A stretch of DNA of 5,330 nucleotides from Thioalkalivibrio nitratireducens (GCA_011390385.1 JAABSN010000223.1:1-5330), one strand, 5' to 3'; shown: positions 1 to 5,330, counted from the first letter of the stretch. Notes: generated by a model not told the origin, from the sequence alone. Numbers and translations: made by a program.

Positions 1-852
1 CATTTGGACTACCTGGCGGATAACGGCTTCACTGTCATGCCGCTGAAAGAGCTGCTGTCCGGGGGGTTGTCGGGCGAGCCCTTGCCCGGGAATGCCGTCG
101 CCATCACCTTCGACGACGCCTATCTTTCGGTTTATACCGAGGCAGCGTCGATGCTTGCCAGGCGCGGTTGGCCCTTCACCGTGTTTCTGGCCAGCCAGCC
201 TCTCGACGACGAAGTGCAGGGCTACATGTCGTGGCGGCAAGCGGAGGAACTGCTGGAGATGGGGGGCGATATCGGCGGCCACTCCCATAGCCATGACTAT
301 CTGGTGCGAAGGCAGGACGGTGAAAACGACGGACAGTGGCGCCGCCGGGTGGAAACGGAAATCGACCACAACCTGCAGCGGATCGCAGCGGAGCTAAAGG
401 TGGAGGTTACCGCTTTTGCCTACCCTTTCGGAGAGTACAACCAGGCGATCAAAAGCATGGTGGAAAGACGCGGGCTTTACGGCGTGGCCCAGCAATCGGG
501 GGCGGTCGGCCGCCACACGGACCCGCAACAGATTCCGCGCTTTCCCATGGCTACCAGTCATGATGATGTTGATCGCCTCAAGCTGGCGATCAACAGTCAG
601 CCTCTGCCGGTCGTGAAGGAACACCGAGACGACGGGTCGCTAACGCTGGTACTGGCGGATTCCGGTATCCCCTCGATCAGCTGCTTCTCCGCCGGCGGTG
701 AAAGAACTGCGGTGACGACGATAGACGCGACTCACTACCAGGTCGAGTTGCCACCAACCCAGGCCGGGCGCAACCGGGTCAACTGCACAGCGCCCACCGG
801 GGCCAATGCGGGAGAGTTCTACTGGTACTCCTACCTGTGGCTGGGTGATTGA
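1..852 (+). CDS. Polysaccharide deacetylase (NodB homology domain), 5' partial
   Basis: This is a metal-dependent carbohydrate esterase of the CE4/NodB family, which removes N- or O-acetyl groups from polysaccharides. The reading frame is open at base 1, so the true start lies upstream; 283 residues are visible. NodB motif 1 is TFDD at visible residues 36-39 (Asp38 the likely catalytic base, Asp39 a metal ligand). Motif 2 is HSHSH at 94-98 (His94 and His98 metal ligands). Motif 3 is AYPFG near 140-144, the form seen in PgaB/IcaB-like deacetylases rather than the RxPY of classical chitin deacetylases. After about residue 200 comes an extension of some 80 residues, probably beta-rich, with two cysteines and a terminal aromatic cluster (FYWYSYLWL). 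It could be a carbohydrate-binding or packing module. No signal peptide can be judged because the N-terminus is missing. The family call is firm; the substrate is unknown. The gene ends 2 bp before the stop codon of the convergent VOC gene. Confidence 0.9.
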   Translation, partial: HLDYLADNGFTVMPLKELLSGGLSGEPLPGNAVAITFDDAYLSVYTEAASMLARRGWPFTVFLASQPLDDEVQGYMSWRQAEELLEMGGDIGGHSHSHDYLVRRQDGENDGQWRRRVETEIDHNLQRIAAELKVEVTAFAYPFGEYNQAIKSMVERRGLYGVAQQSGAVGRHTDPQQIPRFPMATSHDDVDRLKLAINSQPLPVVKEHRDDGSLTLVLADSGIPSISCFSAGGERTAVTTIDATHYQVELPPTQAGRNRVNCTAPTGANAGEFYWYSYLWLGD

Positions 853-854
853 GG

Positions 855-1331
855 TCAGAGACCAGGCTTGCCCGCGCCAGACTCCGGCATCTGCAACAGC
901 TCCAGGTAAAGCGGAAACTCCGGATTCTCCAGATAGGCAAACACGGTGTCCGCGTTCCAGCGCTTGTACCAGTAGGGGGTATAGCCGACGGTCGCGAGCT
1001 TTTCAATCCAGGCATCTGTGTCCGTTACCCGGTAGCGCAAATGGTGCAAACCCTCCCGGCCCGATTGGATGAACTCGCTGTGCGGACTGGCGCCGTCCAG
1101 CCACTCGATCAGCTCGATCTCGAGGTCGCCACTGCTGCCGAACGCGATCCTCAGCCTGACATCTTCGTTGCGGCCGCGAAAGTCGGCAGCCTGTACCGAG
1201 CCATCCATAAAGGTAAACGGGCCAAACACCGGGCCAAACTGGCGCACCCACGCGTCCAGGTCTTTTACCACGAAGCCGATCTGGTCGATGGGCGGCAGGT
1301 CCAGGGTCTCAAGAGCGGGATCCTGCGTCAT
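855..1331 (-). CDS. VOC (glyoxalase/methylmalonyl-CoA epimerase fold) family protein
   Basis: This is a cytosolic protein of 158 residues, the usual size for a single-chain VOC protein built from two beta-alpha-beta-beta-beta modules. Module 1 begins at IDQIGFVVKDL (residues 15-25) and module 2 at GLHHLRYRVTD (94-104). Their strand 4 segments, EIELIEW (71-77) and LYLELLQ (141-147), match each other. By that internal alignment the metal-ligand positions are Gln17, Glu73, His97 and Glu144. This is the same set of residue types as human glyoxalase I, whereas many VOC enzymes have His first. The substrate cannot be told; candidates include a glyoxalase/epimerase-type isomerase or a lyase. An in-frame ATG at 1349 and one at 1391 exist upstream. 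I chose 1331 because a perfect AAGGAG lies 6 bases before it. The gene is divergent from the P450 gene, so both may belong to one catabolic or detoxification function, but this is inference. Confidence 0.85.
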   Translation of the reverse strand: MTQDPALETLDLPPIDQIGFVVKDLDAWVRQFGPVFGPFTFMDGSVQAADFRGRNEDVRLRIAFGSSGDLEIELIEWLDGASPHSEFIQSGREGLHHLRYRVTDTDAWIEKLATVGYTPYWYKRWNADTVFAYLENPEFPLYLELLQMPESGAGKPGL

Positions 1332-1337
1332 TATTCT

Positions 1338-1343
1338 CTCCTT
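1338..1343 (-). promoter_or_regulatory. Ribosome binding site of the VOC gene
   Basis: On the minus strand this reads AAGGAG, six bases before the ATG at 1331. It decides the start: the longer in-frame starts at 1349 and 1391 would place it inside the coding region, and they lack a comparable site. Confidence 0.75.
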
Positions 1344-1373
1344 TGCCATGGGTTCTTGCTGCAATCTGTGCTG

Positions 1374-1403
1374 ATTATGCGGGATTTTCACATAGCCCGC
1401 GAA
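1374..1403 (-). promoter_or_regulatory. Candidate sigma-70-type promoter for the VOC gene
   Basis: On the minus strand a -10-like CATAAT (1374-1379, five of six consensus bases) follows a poor -35-like TTCGCG (1398-1403) at 18-bp spacing. Transcription would begin about 30-40 bases before the chosen start codon. The -35 match is weak, so this is only a candidate. Confidence 0.35.
1379..1400. repeat. Small inverted repeat between divergent genes (possible operator)
   Basis: The arms GCGGG (1379-1383) and CCCGC (1396-1400) are exact inverted copies with a 12-bp spacer. The element overlaps the candidate promoters of both divergent genes, a position suited to a regulator controlling both. Five-base GC arms arise by chance often in GC-rich DNA, so the operator role is speculative. 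Confidence 0.25.
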
Positions 1404-1413
1404 CCCCTACACT
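1385..1413 (+). promoter_or_regulatory. Candidate promoter for the P450 gene
   Basis: TTTTCA (1385-1390) and TACACT (1408-1413) are separated by exactly 17 bp. Each matches four of six bases of the sigma-70 -35 and -10 consensus. The predicted transcript would begin near 1420 with a leader of about 50 bases. This is plausible but unproven. Confidence 0.35.
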
Positions 1414-1472
1414 GGCCGGGGAATCATATCCACCCATGAATCCGACCTGACCACTAGCGTTGCGAGGCGCCC

Positions 1473-2723
1473 ATGTCTACCGACAACAAGCTCACCCACT
1501 GCCCTGTCGCACACCTGATGCAACTCGACAATTTCCGCGACGGCGCCCCCTACCCACTGTTCAATCAATGTCGGCAGGGGCCTGCTGTCTGCTGGGAGGA
1601 AGAATCCGTCTCTGCCCGCGGCGGGCACTGGAACGTTTTCCGTCGCCGGGAAATCGACCTGGTGATGAAGCGTCCTGAACTGTTCAGCAACACCGGCGGC
1701 CCCTCTCTGGAGGACACCCCCCCGGAACTTCTCGTACCGGAAATGCAGTCCCTGAACCTGATGGACCCGCCCCGGCACCGCCACAACCGCGCCCTGGTGG
1801 ATTACGCCTTCAAGCCGTCGGCAATTCGCCGGCGAGAGGACAACTTGCGCGCTATCGCCCGGGAGCTGATCGAGGCGGTACAGGACCGGGGGCAATGCGA
1901 CTTCGTCGCCAGCATCGCCGCCACGCTGCCCTTGCGGGTGATCTGCGACATACTCGGCGTGCCGGAAACCGACCGCCAACATGTCTACGACATCGTCAAC
2001 ACCTCGGTGCTGGCACAGGACCCGGAGTTCGCCGGCAGCCGGGAAGATGGCTTTATCGCTCACGCCCAGATCATAGAGTACGGCACGCGTCTGGCAGCAG
2101 CACACCGGGAGACCCCGCTGGACTCGCTGACTACTGAAATCCTCGATGCCGAAGCCGAAGGCCAGCGCCTGAGCGACCACGAATATGGTCTGCTGTTCCA
2201 CAATCTGATCGTCGGCGGTATCGAGACCACGCGCAACGCCATGGCCTTCGGCCTGTACGAACTGATCCGCCACCCGCAACAACTGGCGCTGTTGCAGCGG
2301 GAACCGGACCGCATCGCCGACGCCGTCGAGGAAATCCTTCGCTACCACGCCCCCGTCGTCTACTTCCGACGAACCGCTTTGCAGGACACAGAGCTGGGCG
2401 GAGAGCATGTCCGCAGCGGCGACACGGTGATCTGCTGGCTGGCTTCCGCCAACCGCGACGAGGCCAGCTTCGCCGAGCCGGAGCAGTTCGACATTACCCG
2501 CAACCGGCGCGAACCGGTGCGCCGGCACTACCGTACCTTCGGCGTCGGCCCACACTTCTGTCTCGGAGTGCACCTGGCACGACTGGAGCTGCAGATCGCC
2601 TTCGAGGAACTGCTAACCAGCCTGACCGACTTCGAACTGGCGGAGCCGCCGATACATGCCGTGTCGATGTTCAACGATGGATTCAAACGCATGCCGATCC
2701 GCTTTCGCCGCAGGCGGAGTTAA
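1473..2723 (+). CDS. Cytochrome P450 monooxygenase, CYP125/CYP142/CYP124-like
   Basis: This is a soluble bacterial class I P450 of 416 residues, a normal full length, which would insert one oxygen atom of O2 into an organic substrate using electrons from a ferredoxin and its reductase. Visible motifs in order are: the C-helix DPPRHRHNR (98-106), with His102 and Arg106 placed to bind haem propionates; the I-helix VGGIETT (247-253) with the acid-alcohol pair Glu251-Thr252; the K-helix ExxR as Glu287 to Arg290; FRRTALQDTELGG after it; and the haem-binding loop FGVGPHFC (356-363) with Cys363 as axial ligand. The ETTRN I-helix and the DPPRH...FKP and FRRTA segments resemble steroid and branched-lipid hydroxylases of the CYP125/CYP142/CYP124 kind. 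The family is certain; the substrate is not. A GAGG lies 5 bases before the ATG. No redox partner gene is present in the window. The stop codon overlaps that of the convergent membrane protein gene. Confidence 0.95.
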   Translation: MSTDNKLTHCPVAHLMQLDNFRDGAPYPLFNQCRQGPAVCWEEESVSARGGHWNVFRRREIDLVMKRPELFSNTGGPSLEDTPPELLVPEMQSLNLMDPPRHRHNRALVDYAFKPSAIRRREDNLRAIARELIEAVQDRGQCDFVASIAATLPLRVICDILGVPETDRQHVYDIVNTSVLAQDPEFAGSREDGFIAHAQIIEYGTRLAAAHRETPLDSLTTEILDAEAEGQRLSDHEYGLLFHNLIVGGIETTRNAMAFGLYELIRHPQQLALLQREPDRIADAVEEILRYHAPVVYFRRTALQDTELGGEHVRSGDTVICWLASANRDEASFAEPEQFDITRNRREPVRRHYRTFGVGPHFCLGVHLARLELQIAFEELLTSLTDFELAEPPIHAVSMFNDGFKRMPIRFRRRRS

Positions 2724-3238
2724 AGTGTTTGCGACCTGAAATCGAGCAACTCCTTGGCACGCTGTTTCTGTTCTTCATCCGCGCAATGCACAATGACAGT
2801 CCAGCGGACGGTTTGCGCCGCTTTGCGCGTTGAGGCAATCAGCGGGTCATGATCGGGCCGCAACGTGATTGCACCGGCCAGCATCAGCCCGACCAGGGTC
2901 GGGAAAAAACCCAGGACGATAAACACCATCACCGGGCTGGAGCGCGTCAACGGCGGACCGAATGTGACCAGCAGCCAGGCAGTTGCGAGGCCCAGCACCA
3001 GAAATGCCAGACCCAGGACGAGATGCGAAGTGAAAGCGGTACGCGCTATTCCCCGACTTTCTGGCTCCACCTTGGAACCCAGCTGCTGGTCGCCGGGCAC
3101 CACCAGCTCCACCCGGGATTGAGCCAGGCCCGAATCTGCCGCGAGCTGTGCAACCACGTCCTCGGCCAATTCCCGGGTCGCAAACTCAGCGCTAACCTTG
3201 TGGGTATACTGCTCTCCCTGAGCATCAAGTAAGGCCAT
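2720..3238 (-). CDS. Two-TM membrane protein of unknown function, downstream of sodC
   Basis: I do not recognise this 172-residue protein with certainty. It has a soluble N-terminal part (1-68) with a predicted beta-alpha-beta pattern (HKVSAEF, a helix at about 22-36, then RVELVVPG). Two hydrophobic segments follow, at about 72-93 and 102-124, joined by a short loop with GPP and a Pro. The C-terminal part (about 140-168) again runs strand then helix (RWTVIVHCAD, then a charged helix). The strand-helix halves on each side look alike, and could pack into one ferredoxin-like domain on the same side of the membrane, since the TM pair is a hairpin. The ATG lies only 10 bp after the sodC stop codon and has GAGG 8 bases upstream, so co-transcription with sodC is likely. 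Its stop codon overlaps that of the P450 gene on the other strand. The gene is well supported; the function is unknown. Confidence 0.8.
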   Translation of the reverse strand: MALLDAQGEQYTHKVSAEFATRELAEDVVAQLAADSGLAQSRVELVVPGDQQLGSKVEPESRGIARTAFTSHLVLGLAFLVLGLATAWLLVTFGPPLTRSSPVMVFIVLGFFPTLVGLMLAGAITLRPDHDPLIASTRKAAQTVRWTVIVHCADEEQKQRAKELLDFRSQTL

Positions 3239-3248
3239 GGCGTCTGCC

Positions 3249-3992
3249 TCACTGTGCCCGAGTATTGTTGTCCATGCGAAGAATCACACCACAACCTATC
3301 CGGCTGCCGGCATTACCAGCGGGCTGGCTCTCCAGATCGTCCTTGTCACTATGGACCACGACGGCCTTCTGCAGTATCGAAGCAGGCCCGGAAAAGGACA
3401 ATCCCCGGAAGGTCAACTCGGCGAATACCCGGCCGTTGTCATCCGCTACGATGTTGCCCATGTCTCCCGCGTGGTGCTCAGCAGCATCCGGGGAGCCGTG
3501 AAGGGTATCGTTCGGGTTGAAGTGCCCCCCCGCCGAGGATGCGTCATCTGCCGAGCAATCACCCACCTCGTGGACATGAAAACCGTGAAGGCCTGGCTCC
3601 AGCCCTGCGAGTTCGACAGCAACATGCATTTCCCGGCCGTCCTCTGCTGCCGAGAACGTGACGGTACCCTCCACATCGCCAAGTTTCGTTGGCCGAACTT
3701 GCGCTATCGCCGTTTTGACCATCGAGGACTCGGCATCATTCGCTTCCTCATCCGCTGTCTGGTCGCTGCTTTGTTCCTGATAGTCGGGCTCCAGTTCCGT
3801 GGTGGTGACGCGATCGGTGTAGTTGGGCCTGGCATCTCTCTCCGCGTCTTCAGCCACGGAAGACTCGGGGGCTGGTGCCGTGATCTCCCCTGCGTCCCGG
3901 TCGGAATCGCAGCCCATGACAGCCATCAGGACGGCGAGCGTTGCTACGCGAGGCAGCAGATAGCTTGTTGTTACGGTTCGACGAGTCTTCAT
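3249..3992 (-). CDS. sodC: Cu,Zn superoxide dismutase, lipoprotein form
   Basis: The product converts superoxide to hydrogen peroxide and oxygen in the periplasm. The 247-residue precursor has a lipoprotein signal ending VMGC, so Cys28 should be acylated. Residues 29-90 form a disordered-looking acidic tether (20 Asp/Glu against 4 Arg). The SOD domain runs from about 92 to 240. By alignment with the bovine enzyme in memory, copper ligands are His139, His141, His157 and His214. Zinc ligands are His157 (bridging), His165, His174 and Asp177. The disulfide pair is Cys146 and Cys234, and the substrate-guiding arginine is Arg231. All catalytic residues are present, so the enzyme should be active. 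Asp29 directly after the lipid-bearing Cys is the classical Lol-avoidance residue of E. coli, hinting at inner-membrane anchoring. The start at 3992 has GAGG 5 bases upstream. The two-TM protein gene follows 10 bp downstream. Confidence 0.95.
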   Translation of the reverse strand: MKTRRTVTTSYLLPRVATLAVLMAVMGCDSDRDAGEITAPAPESSVAEDAERDARPNYTDRVTTTELEPDYQEQSSDQTADEEANDAESSMVKTAIAQVRPTKLGDVEGTVTFSAAEDGREMHVAVELAGLEPGLHGFHVHEVGDCSADDASSAGGHFNPNDTLHGSPDAAEHHAGDMGNIVADDNGRVFAELTFRGLSFSGPASILQKAVVVHSDKDDLESQPAGNAGSRIGCGVILRMDNNTRAQ

Positions 3993-4090
3993 AAGAACCT
4001 CAGAGTTGTATGGCCACCACGATTGATGGTTTTAGCTGGACCCGCAGATCCACTGGTGTGGGCCTGGCGGGGTATGGGATGGTGACGGAA

Positions 4091-4119
4091 TGCGGCAGCA
4101 TGCTGACCATGCTGCCGCA
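4091..4119 (-). terminator. Strong hairpin after the PRC-barrel gene, probable terminator
   Basis: An 11-bp perfect stem (arms 4091-4101 and 4109-4119) encloses a 7-base loop. It lies 45 bases after the stop codon of the PRC-barrel gene and about 100 bases before the sodC start. The minus-strand tail is TTCC and has no real T-run, so it is not a textbook intrinsic terminator; it could instead protect a 3' end or partly separate the two units. A weaker hairpin with one bulge (4125-4144) comes just before it on the minus strand. The rest of the 172-bp gap to sodC holds no promoter that I can call. Confidence 0.6.
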
Positions 4120-4164
4120 AACGGGGGAAAGCGACTGGCTTCCCTGCGACCGCGACGTTCCCGG

Positions 4165-4707
4165 CTACAGGTTGTCGGTAGCTCTCTCCATCCTGTCACC
4201 CATTTTTTCAGCGCCGTGCCTGGTCTTGTGCCAGGCAGAAGCGCTCGCTTCCTTGGTGCTTTCCCAAGCGCTCTCGGTATTCCGCTTGGTCTTTTCCCAA
4301 GCTTGCTTCAGATCTTTCCGGGTTTCAACCCACCAGTCCTCGTCGTACTGCGGGAATTTTTTCAGCGCTTCCTGGTCGACTTCCATGTGAACTTCATACT
4401 CGACATCGTCGAACTCGCCGTCGTCACTTTCGGTGCGAACGGTGAACGTACCGCGTTCCGCCACAACTTCACGTCCGCCCAGACCGAGAATCGTTCCGGT
4501 TTCGATAACCAGGGCATGGACCGACATGTCGTCCCCCAGCAGAATGTCTTCGACGTCGCCGACGTCCTCGCCAGTGGAGTCATAGACGTCAGCGTCCATT
4601 AACTCGTCCGCTGTGTACAGGCCTTGCGCGGCGATGGCAGAGAAACTCAAAGTCAGGCTTCCCGCCAGCAGGGGAACGCCGAGTTTCTTGATAAATCGTG
4701 TTTTCAT
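4165..4707 (-). CDS. Secreted PRC-barrel protein with C-terminal 11-residue repeat helix
   Basis: The 180-residue precursor begins with a Sec signal peptide (KTRFIKK, then a hydrophobic core, cleavage likely after AIA or AIAA near residue 26-27), so it should be periplasmic. Residues about 30-112 form a PRC-barrel-like domain: LYTADELMDADVYDSTGEDVGDVEDILLG is typical of the family, in which a short beta barrel mediates binding to other proteins or RNA. The remainder (about 123-180) is predicted helical, with Trp126, Trp137, Trp148 and Trp159 exactly 11 residues apart, each followed by x-x-Thr-Lys/Arg. The start at 4707 is chosen over an upstream GTG at 4722 because AAGGAG sits 6 bases before it and the signal peptide then begins correctly. 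The barrel call is strong. The role is unknown; stress or envelope protection is inferred from LEA-like repeats and neighbours. Confidence 0.88.
   Translation of the reverse strand: MKTRFIKKLGVPLLAGSLTLSFSAIAAQGLYTADELMDADVYDSTGEDVGDVEDILLGDDMSVHALVIETGTILGLGGREVVAERGTFTVRTESDDGEFDDVEYEVHMEVDQEALKKFPQYDEDWWVETRKDLKQAWEKTKRNTESAWESTKEASASAWHKTRHGAEKMGDRMERATDNL
4204..4332 (-). repeat. Four tandem 11-residue coding repeats (W-x-x-T-K/R)
   Basis: Residues 126-168 of the PRC-barrel protein divide into units of 11 amino acids (33 bases): WVETR, WEKTK, WESTK and WHKTR each open a unit, the last one slightly cut. Ala precedes the Trp in units 2 to 4. Eleven residues make three helical turns, as in LEA group 3, synuclein and apolipoprotein repeats, so an amphipathic helix with Trp on one stripe is expected. 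A fifth, degenerate unit without Trp may follow. Confidence 0.8.
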
Positions 4708-4713
4708 TGTGAA

Positions 4714-4719
4714 CTCCTT
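4714..4719 (-). promoter_or_regulatory. Ribosome binding site of the PRC-barrel gene
   Basis: The minus strand reads AAGGAG, six bases before the ATG at 4707. It fixes that ATG as the start, because the alternative GTG at 4722 lies immediately upstream of this site. Confidence 0.75.
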
Positions 4720-4732
4720 CACTGTGGCAATT

Positions 4733-4759
4733 AGTGTACGTTGTCGTTGCGATGGTTCC
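4733..4759 (-). promoter_or_regulatory. Weak candidate promoter for the PRC-barrel gene
   Basis: On the minus strand TACACT (4733-4738) is a four-of-six match to a sigma-70 -10 box but has no good -35. A GGAACC (4754-4759) lies 15 bases upstream and recalls the GGAAC of extracytoplasmic-function sigma factor promoters, but the matching -10 is imperfect. A promoter is expected in this 146-bp gap because the gene follows the DUF4112 gene at a distance. The exact site is uncertain. Confidence 0.25.
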
Positions 4760-4853
4760 GAGCGGCAGCAATTGTTGCTCTGTGCGGCTTGAACTTGATG
4801 ACAGTCTGTACGTTAAATCAGTGGAGTTCTGTGCGAGAGCGAACAATCAGCGG

Positions 4854-5330
4854 TTAGTGGCTTGCCAGCAGTTGCGCCAGGGCGATACCAAGATAGGCCA
4901 CACCGGCGACCGACACCGCCAGGAGCAGGATCGTAACGATCCCGGTCACGGCAAGCACCCACCGACTCTGCTGCTGGACTGAGCGGTTGTCATGTTCAAA
5001 GCGCTGCAACAACTGGACATTGCGTTGATTGGCCTTGAATGCGAAATCAAATAGATCGCCAATAACGGGAACGGCTCCAATAACCGTTTCAATGGCGACA
5101 TTGCCAGACATCCGCAACAGGATTGCGCGCGGTACGCCCATGCGCCAGGCGCTGAATATCACTACCGAAGACAGGATAGCGCCAAGGGCATCGCCGATTC
5201 CCGGAATCAGCCCAACGATGCCATCCAGCCCGATACTGCGGCCGAAGGGGAGACGTATACTACTGTCCAGCAGCCACGCGTAGCGTGCCAAAAGACGGCT
5301 CTTGTCACTCGTGCTGGCACTGTCGTTGGT
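4854..5330 (-). CDS. DUF4112 family membrane protein, 5' partial
   Basis: The frame is open to the right edge of the window, giving 158 visible residues. A TTG at 5291 could serve as a start, but the frame continues upstream with a Ser/Asp-rich stretch, so the true start is probably outside. The core matches DUF4112: LLDSSIRLPFG, then GLDGIVGLIPGIGD, and later GAVPVIGDLFDFAFKAN. The two P-x-I-G-D motifs (IPGIGD, VPVIGD) form an internal repeat, each in or beside a hydrophobic segment. After a polar stretch (Gln/Arg/Asn-rich) there is a long hydrophobic C-terminal segment of about 30 residues, one TM helix or a tight hairpin. The family is widespread in bacteria and has no known function that I can state. 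The gap to the PRC-barrel gene is 146 bp, so they may be separate units. Confidence 0.85.
   Translation of the reverse strand, partial: TNDSASTSDKSRLLARYAWLLDSSIRLPFGRSIGLDGIVGLIPGIGDALGAILSSVVIFSAWRMGVPRAILLRMSGNVAIETVIGAVPVIGDLFDFAFKANQRNVQLLQRFEHDNRSVQQQSRWVLAVTGIVTILLLAVSVAGVAYLGIALAQLLASH

Noticed and set aside
849..1439. A 196-codon plus-strand open frame opposite the VOC gene
   Set aside because: The minus-strand VOC frame has a perfect ribosome binding site and the two-module fold pattern. The plus frame shows no domain.
1407..2573. A 388-codon open frame on the minus strand opposite the P450 gene
   Set aside because: It lies antisense to a P450 with every family motif intact, matches no family I know, and long antisense frames are common opposite GC-rich genes.
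3908..3992. Twin-arginine (Tat) export signal in SodC, from Arg4-Arg5
   Set aside because: The residues after RR (TVTT) do not fit the Tat consensus, Arg15 interrupts the path to the hydrophobic core, and the lipobox suggests Sec export.
4055..4082. G-rich run upstream of sodC that might form a G-quadruplex
   Set aside because: Only three runs of three or more G are present (4060-4062, 4069-4072, 4076-4078), so a stable four-run quadruplex is not supported.
3237..4085. A 282-codon plus-strand open frame opposite sodC
   Set aside because: sodC on the other strand has all catalytic residues. The plus-strand translation is Cys/Arg-rich and looks non-native.
4708..4722. Upstream GTG start at 4722 for the PRC-barrel protein
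   Set aside because: The ribosome binding site AAGGAG would be inside the coding region, and the signal peptide is well formed only from the ATG at 4707.
4764..4783. Short inverted repeat AGCAA/TTGCT as a terminator of the DUF4112 gene
   Set aside because: The stem is only five bp with a 3-base loop and no T-run, so chance is a good explanation.

Overview
The window looks like a chromosomal stretch of a fairly GC-rich Gram-negative bacterium. Lipoprotein and Sec signal peptides, a periplasmic Cu,Zn superoxide dismutase, a PRC-barrel protein and a DUF4112 protein fit a gammaproteobacterium, perhaps a marine or soil lineage. The lineage is inferred from protein style, not from any marker gene. 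The window holds seven protein genes and no RNA gene, insertion sequence, CRISPR array or phage gene that I can see. The two end genes run off the window.

Left half (1-2723). A NodB-type polysaccharide deacetylase (plus strand, 5' end missing) converges on a small VOC/glyoxalase-fold protein (minus strand) with only 2 bp between their stop codons. The VOC gene is divergent from a complete cytochrome P450 gene (plus strand). The 141-bp gap between them carries weak promoter candidates for both directions and a small inverted repeat. The P450 has all the hallmark motifs and resembles the bacterial CYP125/CYP142/CYP124 kind of steroid or lipid hydroxylases. No ferredoxin or reductase gene is visible.

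Right half (2720-5330). Four minus-strand genes, all for envelope or membrane proteins, read from right to left: a DUF4112 membrane protein (5' end missing), a secreted PRC-barrel protein with a C-terminal 11-residue repeat helix, a lipoprotein Cu,Zn superoxide dismutase (sodC), and a two-TM membrane protein. The last two are 10 bp apart and probably form an operon. A strong hairpin separates the PRC-barrel gene from sodC. The membrane protein gene converges on the P450 gene, and their stop codons overlap in a shared TTAA.

Nothing here is a clear new multi-gene system. The most unusual items are the regular Trp-centred 11-mer repeats fused to a PRC barrel, the long acidic tether and Asp+2 sorting residue of the SodC lipoprotein, and the uncharacterised membrane protein co-transcribed with sodC. 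A theme of envelope stress defence on the right-hand side is an inference from gene content only.
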